64,000 nucleotides of DNA from Dictyophora rubrovolvata (lineage: Eukaryota; Basidiomycota; Agaricomycetes; Phallales; Phallaceae), in the NCBI GenBank assembly GCA_029959195.1, contig CP114118.1:2630001-2694000 (forward strand), written 5' to 3'. This document shows positions 1-12,877 of this stretch, piece after piece. Numbering within the stretch: position 1 is the stretch's first letter; each line of letters begins with the position of its first letter. Under the pieces are notes generated by a model. The model had not been told where the DNA came from. It made no database searches and was given only the letters and a program-made list of their open reading frames with translations. The position numbers and the translations under genes are program-made.

Positions 1-420
1 TACCGCATTTTTGAAGCTATTCAAGTGTCGACTATGCTTGATAGTACTAAGCGCGTTTTCAAGCACTAGTGGTGACTACGTGTCCGAGCGTCTACCGTGT
101 TTTTGAAGCTATTCAAAGTGTCGACCACACTTTATAGTACTAAAGTGTGCTTTTTGAGCACTAGTGTTGACTACACTTTTCATAGTCGAACTGCATTTTG
201 AGGCTCGGAAACACAATTGCGGACACCTTCTATGTTTCGTTGACCACGTTGATAGGGTCTGGTTAAGCGTTCGTCGACCGCATTTTTTCAGAGTCAACTA
301 CATCCGAAACTGCGACCGACCGCTCTGAATGCCCAGGCCTAGGGGCGTACCCCGTGCATCCCTTTCCGTCGTTTTGGAGCTCGAAAACACAATTGTGGAT
401 GCCTTCTACACGGTAAATCG
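1..420. repeat. Diverged tandem and dispersed repeat units
   Basis: Two imperfect units of about 92 bp lie head to tail (1-92 and 93-185). Both start TACCG and share a run of TTTTTGAAGCTATTCAA, then TAGTACTAA and GCACTAGTG. A second pair, AAACACAATTG followed by GACACC/GATGCC and TTCTA, occurs at about 201-235 and 377-412. No coding frame looks convincing. This resembles old satellite or LTR-derived sequence. The family is not recognised. Confidence 0.5.
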
Positions 421-854
421 CTTGCGGGGAACCGCCCCTGCCTCTTTGAGGGGGGGTTTTCACTATCATGGGGGGGAGGAAGAGGAGGCAGAGGGGAAGG
501 GAGGGAGGGGAGTTGGGAATAAAGGGGGAGGGTTTGGGCCTTGGTGGGTTGGAATCTATTGCGGTTTTCGATCCCTGGGGTCGAGGTCTTTCCTGAGTGT
601 AGTCCCTCTACCTTTTCTGACCTCGTTGGTGTTGGGTTGGCTTCGTGAAGAGCGGGCTTGGGCTTTTTGGGCTTTGGAAAAGGGGTGTTTCGGGCCCTCT
701 GGCGTGCTGACCGCTGTCTGAGAGGGGTCCATCGGTATCTGCGACTGTTAAGGGTTTTGTCTTCCGAGATGGAAAATCTCTAGTACTCTCTGTTGACAAA
801 GCTCACTCACGAGCCTGTCACAACCTGTGTGCCTTGTAGTCCAAATCTGGACTT
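421..854. other. G-rich low-complexity stretch without a recognised gene
   Basis: The top strand is strongly G-rich from about 450 to 690 (runs of GGGGGGG, GAGGAAGAGGAGG). An open frame at 329-721 would encode a Gly/Arg/Trp-rich peptide with no recognisable domain, so I treat it as a composition artefact. Nothing else is seen before the S element begins at 855. Confidence 0.5.
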
Positions 855-963
855 TGTCAGGGTACGCTAGTGCCGTCCCCTTTCTTTTCTTCCATTTATC
901 TTCAGTTCCTGTCTATTTTATTCATTTCCATATTTCTCATACTTTATTCCATCCCTTGCTTTT

Positions 964-1824
964 TGTCATGATCCGATTCATGACATCACTAGCGATACGG
1001 ATTCCTTATTATATTCCCTTATCTTATCGTACTTAAACGTTATCTTATCACAATCACTTCATAGACACCACGACCGGAAGTCTTATCAGACTTCATCGCC
1101 GTTTTTACGAAGTCCTAGAGACTGTCGTCTTCCTAGGACTTACAGTAAGCCGCGGATAGACCTTTGGTATAAATTCTAGTTCCAAACCGTGCATGAGATC
1201 ATCTATGATGGTCGTAGGTCCTTATGTGCTTTCCCTTTGTTCTTGTTACCTCATGTTTGCCACATGGCAAACTGACCCTGCATATACCTATGATACTCAC
1301 GAATTGCTATGACATGTATACGTTCTCAAGTTCGTTATCTATTTCGAACTGAGATTCAAACCTCTAGCATACTTGTATATAAAGCCTCCTATACTTCGTA
1401 GCTAGACTTCTCTTCAGACTTAATATCGAACCTAGTTCAATATCTCAATATAGTCTTCATTTCCCAATAGTGCTTCAGTCATTTCCAAACGCTTTAAATC
1501 TAAACCGTCCGTAGCGACAATGCCGTTCCGGCATTGGATCTGCTACTTCTTCCATCTCTTGTTCTTCTGCTTTCTAGTCGACAATCTATTCTACCAGATC
1601 GTTTTAGACTTCTTAGAGCTTCGGCTCAACGAGATTCTACGACGACTCGAAGATCCCGAATGACGTCAAGACAAGTAGAGCCAACGTCCAGAGGACTGTC
1701 GTGGTACAACCCACTCAGGTTGAGACCACGCTCTACGACATTATGGTGATGTTTGTATCATCATTAAATACGATTATTAACGTTTATACATTTGTCGCCG
1801 ATACCCGAGAATCGGTACTTAACA
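964..1824 (+). mobile_element. Solo LTR, family R (copy 1)
   Basis: It begins TGTCATGATCC and ends GGTACTTAACA (TG...CA), 861 bp, flanked by a perfect 5-bp target duplication CTTTT (959-963 and 1825-1829). A TATA-like TTGTATATAAAG lies near 1374. The second family member at 28612-33386 is highly similar over its whole length, so both are fairly young. No internal coding region is present, as expected for recombination between the two LTRs of an ancestral LTR retrotransposon. It is inserted inside the S element. Confidence 0.85.
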
Positions 1825-1962
1825 CTTTTCCCTTTCCTTCCGTATTCCAATTCTTCTCTTCAATGGGTGCTGAGTGCCTGTTCCCATCAGAGCCATGGCC
1901 TAGGCCCCAGCTAAAAGTCTGGGACTGGTGTGTATCTGTGCCCAGTCCATGAACTGAGGGCT

Positions 1963-2532
1963 TGTTGCATGCGAAAATGCTGTACAAGGAGAAACAGTAG
2001 AAATTGACACTTTGGGCTTAGTACTACCCAAGCCGGAATAACCAATACTCGCACAGCCCCTCCCTCTTATATGTACTGACATTGTGTTCCCTAAGACAAT
2101 TATACAGGCCCTGTCATGTTTTTTCTTGGTTTCACATTCCATTTTCATATTTTCTCCCTATTTTACATTTTAATCACTCGGCGAAACCTTTCCCTTAAAT
2201 TCCAATCCCCAGACCATGTATTCATTTTTCCACATGGTTTTACCTCATTTTGTTCACTTTTAGATAACCAGTGTTCCTTTTTTTTTTCACTCAGACACTG
2301 AGCTACCCTTGTATATAAAAATCCGTGGTTTTTAAGACCAAAAATATCATCGAATTCCTTAGTCTTGTATTGCAACTTTTCTCTCCATTTGAATTTGAGC
2401 AGAAAAGCTTTATTTCAACCTCAATTTACATTTACAACACTCTATTCTATCACTTTTCCTCAACTCACACTCATCCTTTGGTTCCCTTTCCTTCCTGTTC
2501 ACTCCTGTTGCACACATATCAGGCTGCATACA
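1963..2532 (+). mobile_element. LTR-like insertion inside the S element
   Basis: The S backbone stops at about 1962 and resumes at about 2533. The intervening 570 bp begins TGTTGCATGC and ends GGCTGCATACA (TG...CA). It carries a TATA-like TTGTATATAAAAATCC near 2309 and is T/C-rich. The flanking bases GGGCT and ACCTC do not form a clear target duplication, so the insertion is inferred only from the interruption of S and the LTR-like ends. Confidence 0.5.
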
Positions 2533-2566
2533 ACCTCCGCCATTTTTTCATAGTATATAGTTAGTA

Positions 2567-3157
2567 TGTTACGCCCACTTAGTGCATACGTAACCTTGCT
2601 TAACTTCCCGAAACTCCGCTCGTTCCCTATTGGGCAACTTCCTGAAGTTGCCATTTCCAAACTTGTCCGTATCATCCTTTTTCATATTTGTCATCACATT
2701 TCATTTCTATAAAAGGATCGATTTAATGTATCTACTTTTCCATTCTGATATCAATAGAAGTTTTGCCTTGTTACTTGTTACACCGAGCTTCTTTGAAACA
2801 CCTTCTCTTCTTCTTAACCTCTCGCTTCATCATGGGCGGTGTTGCAGACACTGCCAACATTTCATCTCAAAATCTTAAACCTTTGTCCCGACATTTGGAA
2901 TGATGTCATAGACATCATCGAAACTCTTGTATTCATCGTGTGACATGGTCATACCATGCATTCTCCTGTCACCCGCACAACAATGTCTTCTGATGTTGTA
3001 ACATGTCATCTGAACCACACGTCAGACATTGTGACCACGCAACTTGAAGTTAACAGATGCACACAGTGAGGGTGCAACTCAAGAGCAAGTTGAAGCCTAC
3101 CATTTACCTCTTGCACTAACCTTGCCAGACTTCGTACGCGCGTTCTGGCGTGTAACA
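2567..3157 (+). mobile_element. Solo LTR, second family
   Basis: It begins TGTTACGCCC and ends GGCGTGTAACA, 591 bp, with a perfect 5-bp target duplication TAGTA (2562-2566 and 3158-3162). Joining the flanks restores the S-element sequence ...TATAGTTAGTAGCCCTAGAGG seen in the other S copies, which confirms the insertion. There is no internal coding region. No other copy lies in this window. Confidence 0.85.
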
Positions 3158-3288
3158 TAGTAGCCCTAGAGGAAGGATCCCTAAGTTTGTTCTCTTAGGA
3201 TCCCCTCCCTCTAGGTGAGTTAGTATTGTTCCCAGAATATATTTTACTTAGGATCCCCTCCCACTAGTCTGAGTGAGTAGTCCTGACA

Positions 3289-3893
3289 CCACCACTGCCG
3301 CCCACGGTTTGAGCCAGCAGCCAATGAGATGTGTTGGAAGCAAATTTTGTCTGATGGTTGTGTGTAGATTAATGTTAAATTAACAATAAATTAAAAGAAA
3401 AATATATACTCATAGTTTAATGGTTACTGGTCTTATTGACTTTGTGGTGGGTGTTGGTCCGATTCCCATGTGTTACAATTTTTTTTGAATTTTTTCACAT
3501 AACATGGAAAAAAAAGGTATGAGTATGAATACAGTGACTGTTTTCGCTTTTGAGAATAAGCATCACCCAAATAACAGGCACAATCTGATAAGTAATTCTT
3601 ATTATTTACTTACAACTTACATTACAAGTTATTGAATTTCAATATTGTAAAATGGACGGAGCACAATAACACATGCTCAGAAACTGCAGGCACCTAACAC
3701 AGACAATGACACAAATACGGATAGTATAAGACAATATTGTTTATTAGTAATTATGGATGATACAATAAATAGCTGAGCTACAAACTTAACACAGACCATA
3801 GCTTCTCCAAACTGTTGCAGGTGACAGGGGAGAACTCAATGCTTTTGAATATAATATTACTCATAGCTCTTAGAGATCTTTGAAAGCTGCACT
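3289..3893. other. Spacer between S elements with a tRNA-like SINE candidate
   Basis: There is no gene here. At 3408-3477 an A-box-like TAGTTTAATGGTTACTGG is followed 32 nt later by a B-box-like GGTCCGATTCC, at tRNA spacing, and then by a T-rich run. The acceptor stem does not pair, so this is not a functional tRNA. It may be the head of a tRNA-derived SINE or a decayed tRNA. The rest is A/T-rich. Confidence 0.35.
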
Positions 3894-4053
3894 TGTCAGG
3901 GCTACTCACTCAGACTAGAGGGAGGGGATCCTAAGTAAAATATATTCTGGGAACAATACTAACTCACCTAGAGGGAGGGGATCCTAAGAGAACAAACTTA
4001 GGGATCCCTCCTCTAGGGCTACTAACTATATACTATGAAAAACGGTGAAGGCC
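3894..4053 (-). mobile_element. S-family element, terminal fragment
   Basis: It begins TGTCAGGGCTACTCACTC and continues through two copies of the subterminal motif CTAGAGGGAGGGGATCCTAAG and on to CTATGAAAAACGG. It stops abruptly at 4053 where a second S terminus begins. It is the inverse of the right end of the element at 855-3288, so the two fragments face each other across the 0.6-kb spacer. Confidence 0.7.
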
Positions 4054-4942
4054 TGTCAGGGTACGCTAGCATCATCCCTGTCAGGGCTACTCACTCAGAC
4101 TAGAGGGAGGGGATCCTAAGTAAAATGTATTTGGTAGAAATACTAACTCACCTAGAGGGAGGGGATCCTAAGAGAACAACTTAGGGATCCCTCCTCTAGG
4201 GCTACTAACTATATACTATGAAAAAACGGCAAAGGCCATACACGGCCTTCGGTTCATGGACTGGGCGTGGATACGCGCCAGTCCCAGACTTTTAGCCGGG
4301 GCCTAGGCCATGGCTCTGATGGGAACAGGCACTCAGCACCCGTTGGAGGGAAAGAAGGGAATACAGAAGGAAGGGGGAATGCAGGAAATGGGATAAAATA
4401 TGAGAAATAAGGAAATAAATAAGATAAACAAGAACCGAAGATAAATGAAGGAAAATAAGGGGACGACGCTAGCATACCCTGACAGTCCCCTTATTTTCCT
4501 ACATTTATCTTCGGTTCTGGTCTATTTTACTTACTTCCATATTTCTCGTATTCTATCCCATCTCTTGCGTTTCCCTCTCCTTCCATATTCCCATTTTCCC
4601 TTCAACGGGTGCTGAGCGCCCGTTCTCATCAGAGCCATGGCCTAGGCCCCGGCTAAAAGTCCGGGACCAGTGCATATCCGCGCCCAGTCCATGAACCGAA
4701 GGCCGTGTATGGCCTTTGCCATTTCTCATAGTTTATAGTTAGTAGCCCTAGAGGAGGGATCCCTAAGTTTGTTCTCTTAGGATCCCCTCCCTCTAGGTGA
4801 GTTAGTATTTCTACCAAATACATTTTACTTAGGATCCCCTCCCTCTAGTCTGAGTGAGTAGCCCTGACAGAAATAAATAAAATAGATAGGAACTGAAGAT
4901 AGATGGAAGAAATGAAAGGGATGATGCTAGCATACCCTGACA
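4054..4942. mobile_element. Nested palindromic S-family elements
   Basis: The outer ends are TGTCAGGGTACGCTAGC (4054) and GCTAGCATACCCTGACA (4942). Inside, 4079-4869 is nearly one long palindrome: left arm TGTCAGGGCTACTCACTC..., right arm its inverse, with arms of about 390 bp around an asymmetric centre near 4470-4490 that holds the other S terminus. Both arms carry the subterminal GGATCC hairpins and CATGGCCTAGGC-type blocks. No coding frame. The structure is that of a fold-back element formed by two head-on S units. Confidence 0.7.
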
Positions 4943-5028
4943 GGTGGCTTATGTTGTGGGAACCCAATCGAACTTGCTGTGCCTTTAGCATTTAGTGGCA
5001 ATCGGATGCACATTCAATAGACACAGCT

Positions 5029-5465
5029 CGGGAAGACTTGACCTCGATTGTATTTGTTTGACATTTTGTGGACTTCCAAGGAATAAACCCCAGTAAACGA
5101 GATGAATTTGTAGTCATAGTGCTTATAAAATTGGACTGCTTGAGCATCGTGTCACTGAAAAATCTTGAGGATACTACACATGATAGGGGCCCGGGCTACT
5201 AGGTTAAATAATCTGAAATGGGGGCGGATGAATGGTTCACTAGTATAGAATTTATTATCCGAGTAAGGATGTATGTATACTCTCCCATCTCTGTTGTTTT
5301 TAAATCATTCGAATCATTTGTTCACCAGAGCCGACGTTCAGCAAATCCTAGGTATACCGTATAACTTGAAGGTTCCCGTCTAAGCGGTGACGCCAGGGTG
5401 ACGTGCACGCGTGACACATGGGCTCGGAACCGGCGCCGGCGCGGCATCAACGTCTTGTCCACTGG
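5029..5465 (+). promoter_or_regulatory. Dispersed 430-bp upstream module (copy 1, at SVF1)
   Basis: About 437 bp is duplicated in the same orientation at 35794-36218. Landmarks in both copies are GGGAAGACTT, GAATTTGTAGTCA, GTGCTTATAAAA, GATAGGGGCCCGGGCTACTAG, GGATGAATGGTTCACTAG, GCCGACGTTCAGCAAATCC and GGCATCAACGTCTTGTCCAC. This copy ends 46 bp before the SVF1 start codon; the other ends 50 bp before the WSS1 start codon. It therefore probably supplies the promoter and much of the 5' leader of both genes. A TATAAAA lies at about 5126. It directly follows the S-element cluster (85-bp gap). Confidence 0.65.
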
Positions 5466-5511
5466 CTCGAGTCTACTTGGTCACTCGCCGTCTTGAACAT
5501 CTATCATGTCC

Positions 5512-6985
5512 ATGTTTTCTTCCCTTTTTTCGTGAGTTTATACAATATTCCACCACAGTGTTGAATCGTGAAGTTACGTTCGGAGCAGATCCGGACATCC
5601 TCCAAATGCGCCGACGTTTCATCCAGCAACATCAGCATTTCCTCCTTCGGAGTCTTTCGGTGAACTAGCACCTACCGATACAGAATGGACCTGTGCTGGA
5701 GGGTTCGTTACCGAGACTCAGGTTTGGTACCAGATTTTAGAAGATGACACGTTCGTCTTGTGCCAAATCATACATTCATCGATTGGGTGAATATCTGCAT
5801 TTCAATCAGAATTTGACTGGTTCATTCATGATCTAACACAGCCTGTGGTCTCCAACGATACAGTTTACTTTCAAACATTATAATCCAAAAACAAAAGAAC
5901 AGATCTGGAAGTCTGTTAATGTCTCTAACTTTACGACACCACCGCCGCCTCAAGGAGGCGTCAAGTACGATAAACGATCTTGTAAATCAGACGAATTCAC
6001 CATCACTCACAAGGACGCTGATCCTGCAACCAACACTAACGAATCTTACACAATTAATGTCCGTCTTGGGAAAGACATTCAAATTTCATTTGTTTCTTCG
6101 AGACTTAGCACTGTCCCTGGGTTCAAACTAGGAAAGGGACCGTCGGGGGGTTTCTCAAATTTCGGCGTCGATCCGTCCCCGAATAAAAGAGATGGTTACG
6201 TTATCCATCGCTTTTGGCCTAGAACTTCCACTTCTGGTCTCATCGTCTGTAACGGAAAGGCGATCCAAGCAGATGGAATGGGCATGTTCGTGCATGCCAT
6301 CCAGGGAATGCGGCCCAACCTCGTTGCTTCTCGATGGAACTTCGCTAATTTCCAAAGTAGAGAACTCGGAGGAGTTTCTGCTATTCAAATGGAATTTACG
6401 ACGGTAGATCAATTCGGTCGCAAGGGACCCGGTTCAGGTGGTGTGAAGGTCAATATCGGCTCGTTGGTCATTGGCAGTAAACTTGTCACAGTCACTGGGG
6501 AAACGTCGTGGCCTGATGAACCACTAAAAGATGACGCGCCTGTCAAATCGCGCGCAGCTCATTTTGATACACATAAAGATTCGGACACGGGATATAATGC
6601 TCCGAGCCGAATCGTCTTTGAATGGTCTGGTCAGGATCTTTTAGAGAATTCAGGACCTGTTTCGGCGAAGCTGGAGGTTGATGTGGGTACTTTTGAGTCG
6701 CCAAAGGGACTAATTGAGAAGGTTGATGTGTTGGCGGAAATTCCGAAGGTGCTGAAGAGTGTTGTGAACTATGTTTCTGGAGCAAAACCATACATCTATC
6801 AGGTGCGTTCTGGCTATGACTCGACGCACTAATATGTGATTCTGAACTGTCATCAATAGTGGCTTAATGCTACTTCGTTAATTGTTACGGCGCCTGCGTC
6901 AGTCCTGTCCGAAGAATCTAGTAATGAGCCGAAGACCCTTTCGGTAAATGGTTGGCTGTTCAACGAAGCCTCGTTTGTTTCGTGA
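5512..6985 (+). CDS. SVF1: Survival factor 1 (Svf1 family)
   Basis: Four exons read as one continuous Svf1 protein of 434 residues: 5512-5531, 5589-5786, 5842-6802 and 6860-6985, all with GT-AG introns. The 20-nt first exon gives MFSSLF, and exon 2 continues NAPTFHPA, the usual Svf1 N-terminus. Family landmarks follow in order: TEWTCAGGFVTETQVWY, IQFTFKHYNPKTKEQIW, YVIHRFWPR, GMFVHAIQGMRPNLVASRWN and the C-terminal LFNEASFVS. Svf1 proteins have two lipocalin-like halves. In yeast Svf1 acts in ceramide transport from ER to Golgi and in survival of oxidative and cold stress; that role is inferred here from the family. An upstream frame from 5411 was rejected because it lies in the repeated upstream module. 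Confidence 0.93.
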
Positions 6986-7259
6986 AATTGGCAATTTAAT
7001 TCTGGAGCTTAAGGAAAACCTGTTTTTGCCTGTAGATTGTAGCGATATTGGATGAATAATATCAAACATTGCATTTTGTCATGACGTCTTGTTTTATTTT
7101 TTTCTTTCTCAAAACTCTGCGCCACTAATATCACGAGCCTGCGGCTCCGAAAGTCTGAGTCGTTTCCATGCATAAACGAGACATCTTCGGAAAAAGCCGT
7201 GACACCTTCACTTACAAAGCAGGAAATCCCTCGTTTACAGAGGTCATGATTCTACCATA

Positions 7260-9173
7260 ATGTTCAGAGCTATTAACAGAGCTCATTTGTGTCCATATCC
7301 ATCTATTTTATGTTCAGGTCTCAGAGCCTCAACATCTGAGAAGAAGAACATTCGTACACTATTAACTTCGTCGCGTCCTCCTACCACCGAAGATCAATTG
7401 TTACGGCGACAATTGACTCAACATAACTTTCTCCTTCCTGATGATTCAAACACAACAAGGCGATATTTTCATGCTACAAATCCAAATAATGGTTGGCCGG
7501 TAGTACTCCTAGCTGCTCTCAAGGTAAAGCAAGGCGAAAATGTGCGATCAATAGTTTTGCACTAACATAAACACCATATAGTCTACAGGCTTTGTAAATG
7601 CTATGCAAGTTACCGTACGAGTAGTCCTGACGTTGCTACCAGTCGTCCTGTTTCGAAAGCATGCGGGCCGCAAGTTTCTTAAGAAGTTGGATAAACACCC
7701 TGGCAAGTTTCCAGAATGGGAGAAATATCGACATCGTATTGTCAAAGGGATAAAAATCAATACCGTAGCTGCTAAAGTCCTTCTTTTTGTTCCGTTTGGT
7801 CTTGTCGGTCTTGTCGTTTTTGCTAGTCTGGAACGGACACCGATAACGGGAAGGTATGTCGATATCAATTTGAACATCTCATAATAAAGAAAGCGTTGTA
7901 ATGTGTTCTTTTTTCAAGATTACGATTGATGGTTATCTCTCCTGATGAAGAGGAATCCATCGTTCATGAGCTATCTGGAGGTGGGTGGTTCCAGGCGGTA
8001 CGCAATGTCTTAGCTACCCATAGAGCACCTCCTACCTTCGTCCCGCCCTCCGATTGGCGCTACCAATGGGTCGAGAAGGTTTTTCGGAGATTGGAGAGTG
8101 TAGTCTCATCTCTTCAAGACCAAGAACAGATGCAAAAAGTTTGGCTTTCGCATATAGACAATGAATCGCCATTCCCACCGCCTCCCAATTACCCACTACT
8201 CCCTCGACCCAGTGCGTCACGGCGATTGCACTATCTCGAACCACCCGGAAGTGGATCTGAGCATCGTCAACACCACGCGACGATTGATGTACCGCCACGT
8301 TCTGTGCTGGGTCCTCCTTATTCGTTGCTAGTTACGAATGATCCAGAGCAGTGCAATGCATTCTCTTATGGATTCGGACCGAATGGAAGTGGTGGTATTG
8401 TCATTTTCTCAGGATTAATCGACGATATTCTTCGCAACGGCACTCCAAACACAACACCCTCGGAAGCTGCAAAACAGCCGACAACCCTTTTATCGTATTT
8501 TCGTTCCTTGTTCATTCCTACGCCTCCGCCAGCGACACCGGTACCATCGTTAGAACAAGAAGCTCAGCTTGCTGCGTTAGTGGCACATGAGCTGGCTCAT
8601 CTTCTTCTCTCGCATCATTTGGAAACGCTTTCTTCCACAACCGTTTTCTGGCCCAACATGGTCTCTATCCTTACGGATTTACTGAGGGCCATTCTGTTCC
8701 CAATCACTATGATTGGTGGGCCGTTCCTCAACGATGCATTAGAGCAGGTCGGCGAAGCCGGTAAAAGAGAATTCTCTCTTGCTGCAGATACATGCTTTAG
8801 CCATAAACTGGAGTTAGAGGCCGACGCCGTTTCTATGAGGTTTGTTTATTGTCATGTTCTAGGAGATGCTGATTTCTGATTTCTTTTTTGAAACAGATTG
8901 CTCGCTCTAGCAGGCTGGGATCCTCGTGCAGCTGTTGATTTCTGGGAAACAAAATTGAGGTCGGCCTCACAAGAGTCAAACCAGACACCCGCTGTTCATG
9001 GCGTTCTCCCTGGCGCGCTATGGGTGTCTCAAGAAAGAGATGAACGGTCAAGTCACCCCATCGGCGAAGTTCGAATTACAGAGCTTCGGAAAGAATTAAG
9101 AAACTGGCAGTTGGCTAAAGAACATGTCCTGACGCAACAGGATGCAGCGCCTTCAAGTCATATTTGGTGTTAA
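7260..9173 (+). CDS. OMA1: Mitochondrial inner-membrane metalloprotease Oma1 (M48)
   Basis: Four exons (7260-7523, 7582-7853, 7919-8839, 8897-9173) encode 577 residues. The N-terminus is basic and rich in Ser/Thr/Arg, as in a mitochondrial presequence. A hydrophobic segment (about residues 145-165, FVPFGLVGLVVFA) would be the membrane anchor. The M48 zinc site is visible: HELAH at about 402-406 and LELEAD near 476-481 supplying the third ligand. Family knowledge: Oma1 degrades misfolded inner-membrane proteins and cooperates in mitochondrial quality control and stress-induced cleavage of fusion factors. The gene is intact, with a loop of about 40 residues rich in Pro/Thr before the active site. 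The next gene starts 0.9 kb downstream on the same strand. Confidence 0.92.
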
Positions 9174-10095
9174 AAAGTTATTCCATCGGCATCCCTTCCT
9201 CTCTGTCTTTGTCTTTCTATGTCGCAAATTGCTTTAAAATGTAACAGTATTAGTATTGTAAAATTATTATTTACCCGGGATATTTCTATAGAAATATACA
9301 TGATCTTTACCACCTCTCTGCAAGATCTCAGGTCTCAAGTCTCAGGCTCTGTATCACTTGGTCGGGTAGCATCTGATAAACATAAAAATGTATTTTACAC
9401 TTATGTCTGACACTGAGAGTGTCATGGATCTACCTGAATCCGTCGACACGAAGACTCGATCAACGTTGACAGGCAAAACGTGATCGACCCCAAATTCAAA
9501 ACTTTTCTCCTGCCGTGAACAAAGGCCATCCGGAGCTTGAGCTCAAAGGTACAAACTCCAATTTGACCTGCCAAAAAATGCCATGGCGTTCAGAACGAAT
9601 CTACGCAATTCAGCCAAGTCTCAACTTTGTCTTCGACAAACAAAAAAGACATGAGGGACAAACCATTTCGATTCAAATCCGTACATAACCGGGATTATGT
9701 TGTACTAGTACGGGATCGTCACTTTGCGGCCCTAAGTCATGTCCGAATTTCAATGATGTGAACTCGAGGTCACTTTGAATTTACCCAGCAGGTCCGGGTC
9801 GGAGAAGTTGTTGTATCCTGTCTTGACGCACGCCGAATAACTCGGATAGCTATAGTCAGAGGAAACTCCTTATAGAAGATAATTCGGAAAGATCAGATAT
9901 TAGTGGCTCCTGCGAACGAGATGTCGCGGAGTTGCAATTACATACCAAGTCTATCTCTAACCCGGGATTATTATTTACTGATTGTCCAGGTCATTCTTTG
10001 GTCATTCTTCAACGTTTACAATAGTCTGCATGATGTGCAGAATGCAACGCGTGTAACGTCAACGTTTCCACTGTGACGGTCTCTTTTTTCACGTG
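9174..10095. other. Intergenic region between OMA1 and SELO
   Basis: No coding frame, RNA gene or repeat of known family is seen. A short run of related words (CTCAGGTCTCAAGTCTCAGGCTC, 9326-9352) is the only local repetition. The SELO promoter should lie in the last few hundred bases; no element can be assigned with confidence. Confidence 0.5.
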
Positions 10096-12770
<2,675 letters not shown>

Positions 12771-12877
12771 AAGAACATCAATGTTTGAATATCTCAGTGT
12801 ACGATAACAAAGCTTTGCCCAAATAGAAATCGGAAGGATAACCTTTACATGGAGACCCCGAGCCAAAGAAGAGGAAT

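Larger units (their letters stand above)
855..3288 (+). mobile_element. S-family TIR element, split by three insertions
   Basis: The left end reads TGTCAGGGTACGCTAG and the right end GTGAGTAGTCCTGACA, so both ends carry the TGTCAGGG inverted terminus. The backbone matches the copies at 4.1-4.9 kb and 27.7-28.4 kb: a pyrimidine-rich block, then GCTGAGTGCC and CATGGCCTAGGCCCC, then paired GGATCCC/CCTCCCTCTAG subterminal hairpins. It carries no coding frame, so it is non-autonomous (MITE-like). The backbone is interrupted at 964-1824, 1963-2532 and 2567-3157. Removing those insertions leaves about 400 bp, similar to one arm of the palindromic copies. The transposase superfamily is unknown, since I see no clean target duplication for S itself. 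Confidence 0.75.

Noticed and set aside
329-721. Open frame of 130 codons in the left repeat region
   Set aside because: Very G-rich strand with Gly/Arg/Trp-rich product, no domain, no splice partners; composition explains it.
5411-5668. Alternative start and frame upstream of SVF1
   Set aside because: It lies largely in the dispersed upstream module, and its first residues (MTHG...GAGAAST) recur before WSS1 as translated repeat. The SVF1 protein is complete from 5512 in a different frame.
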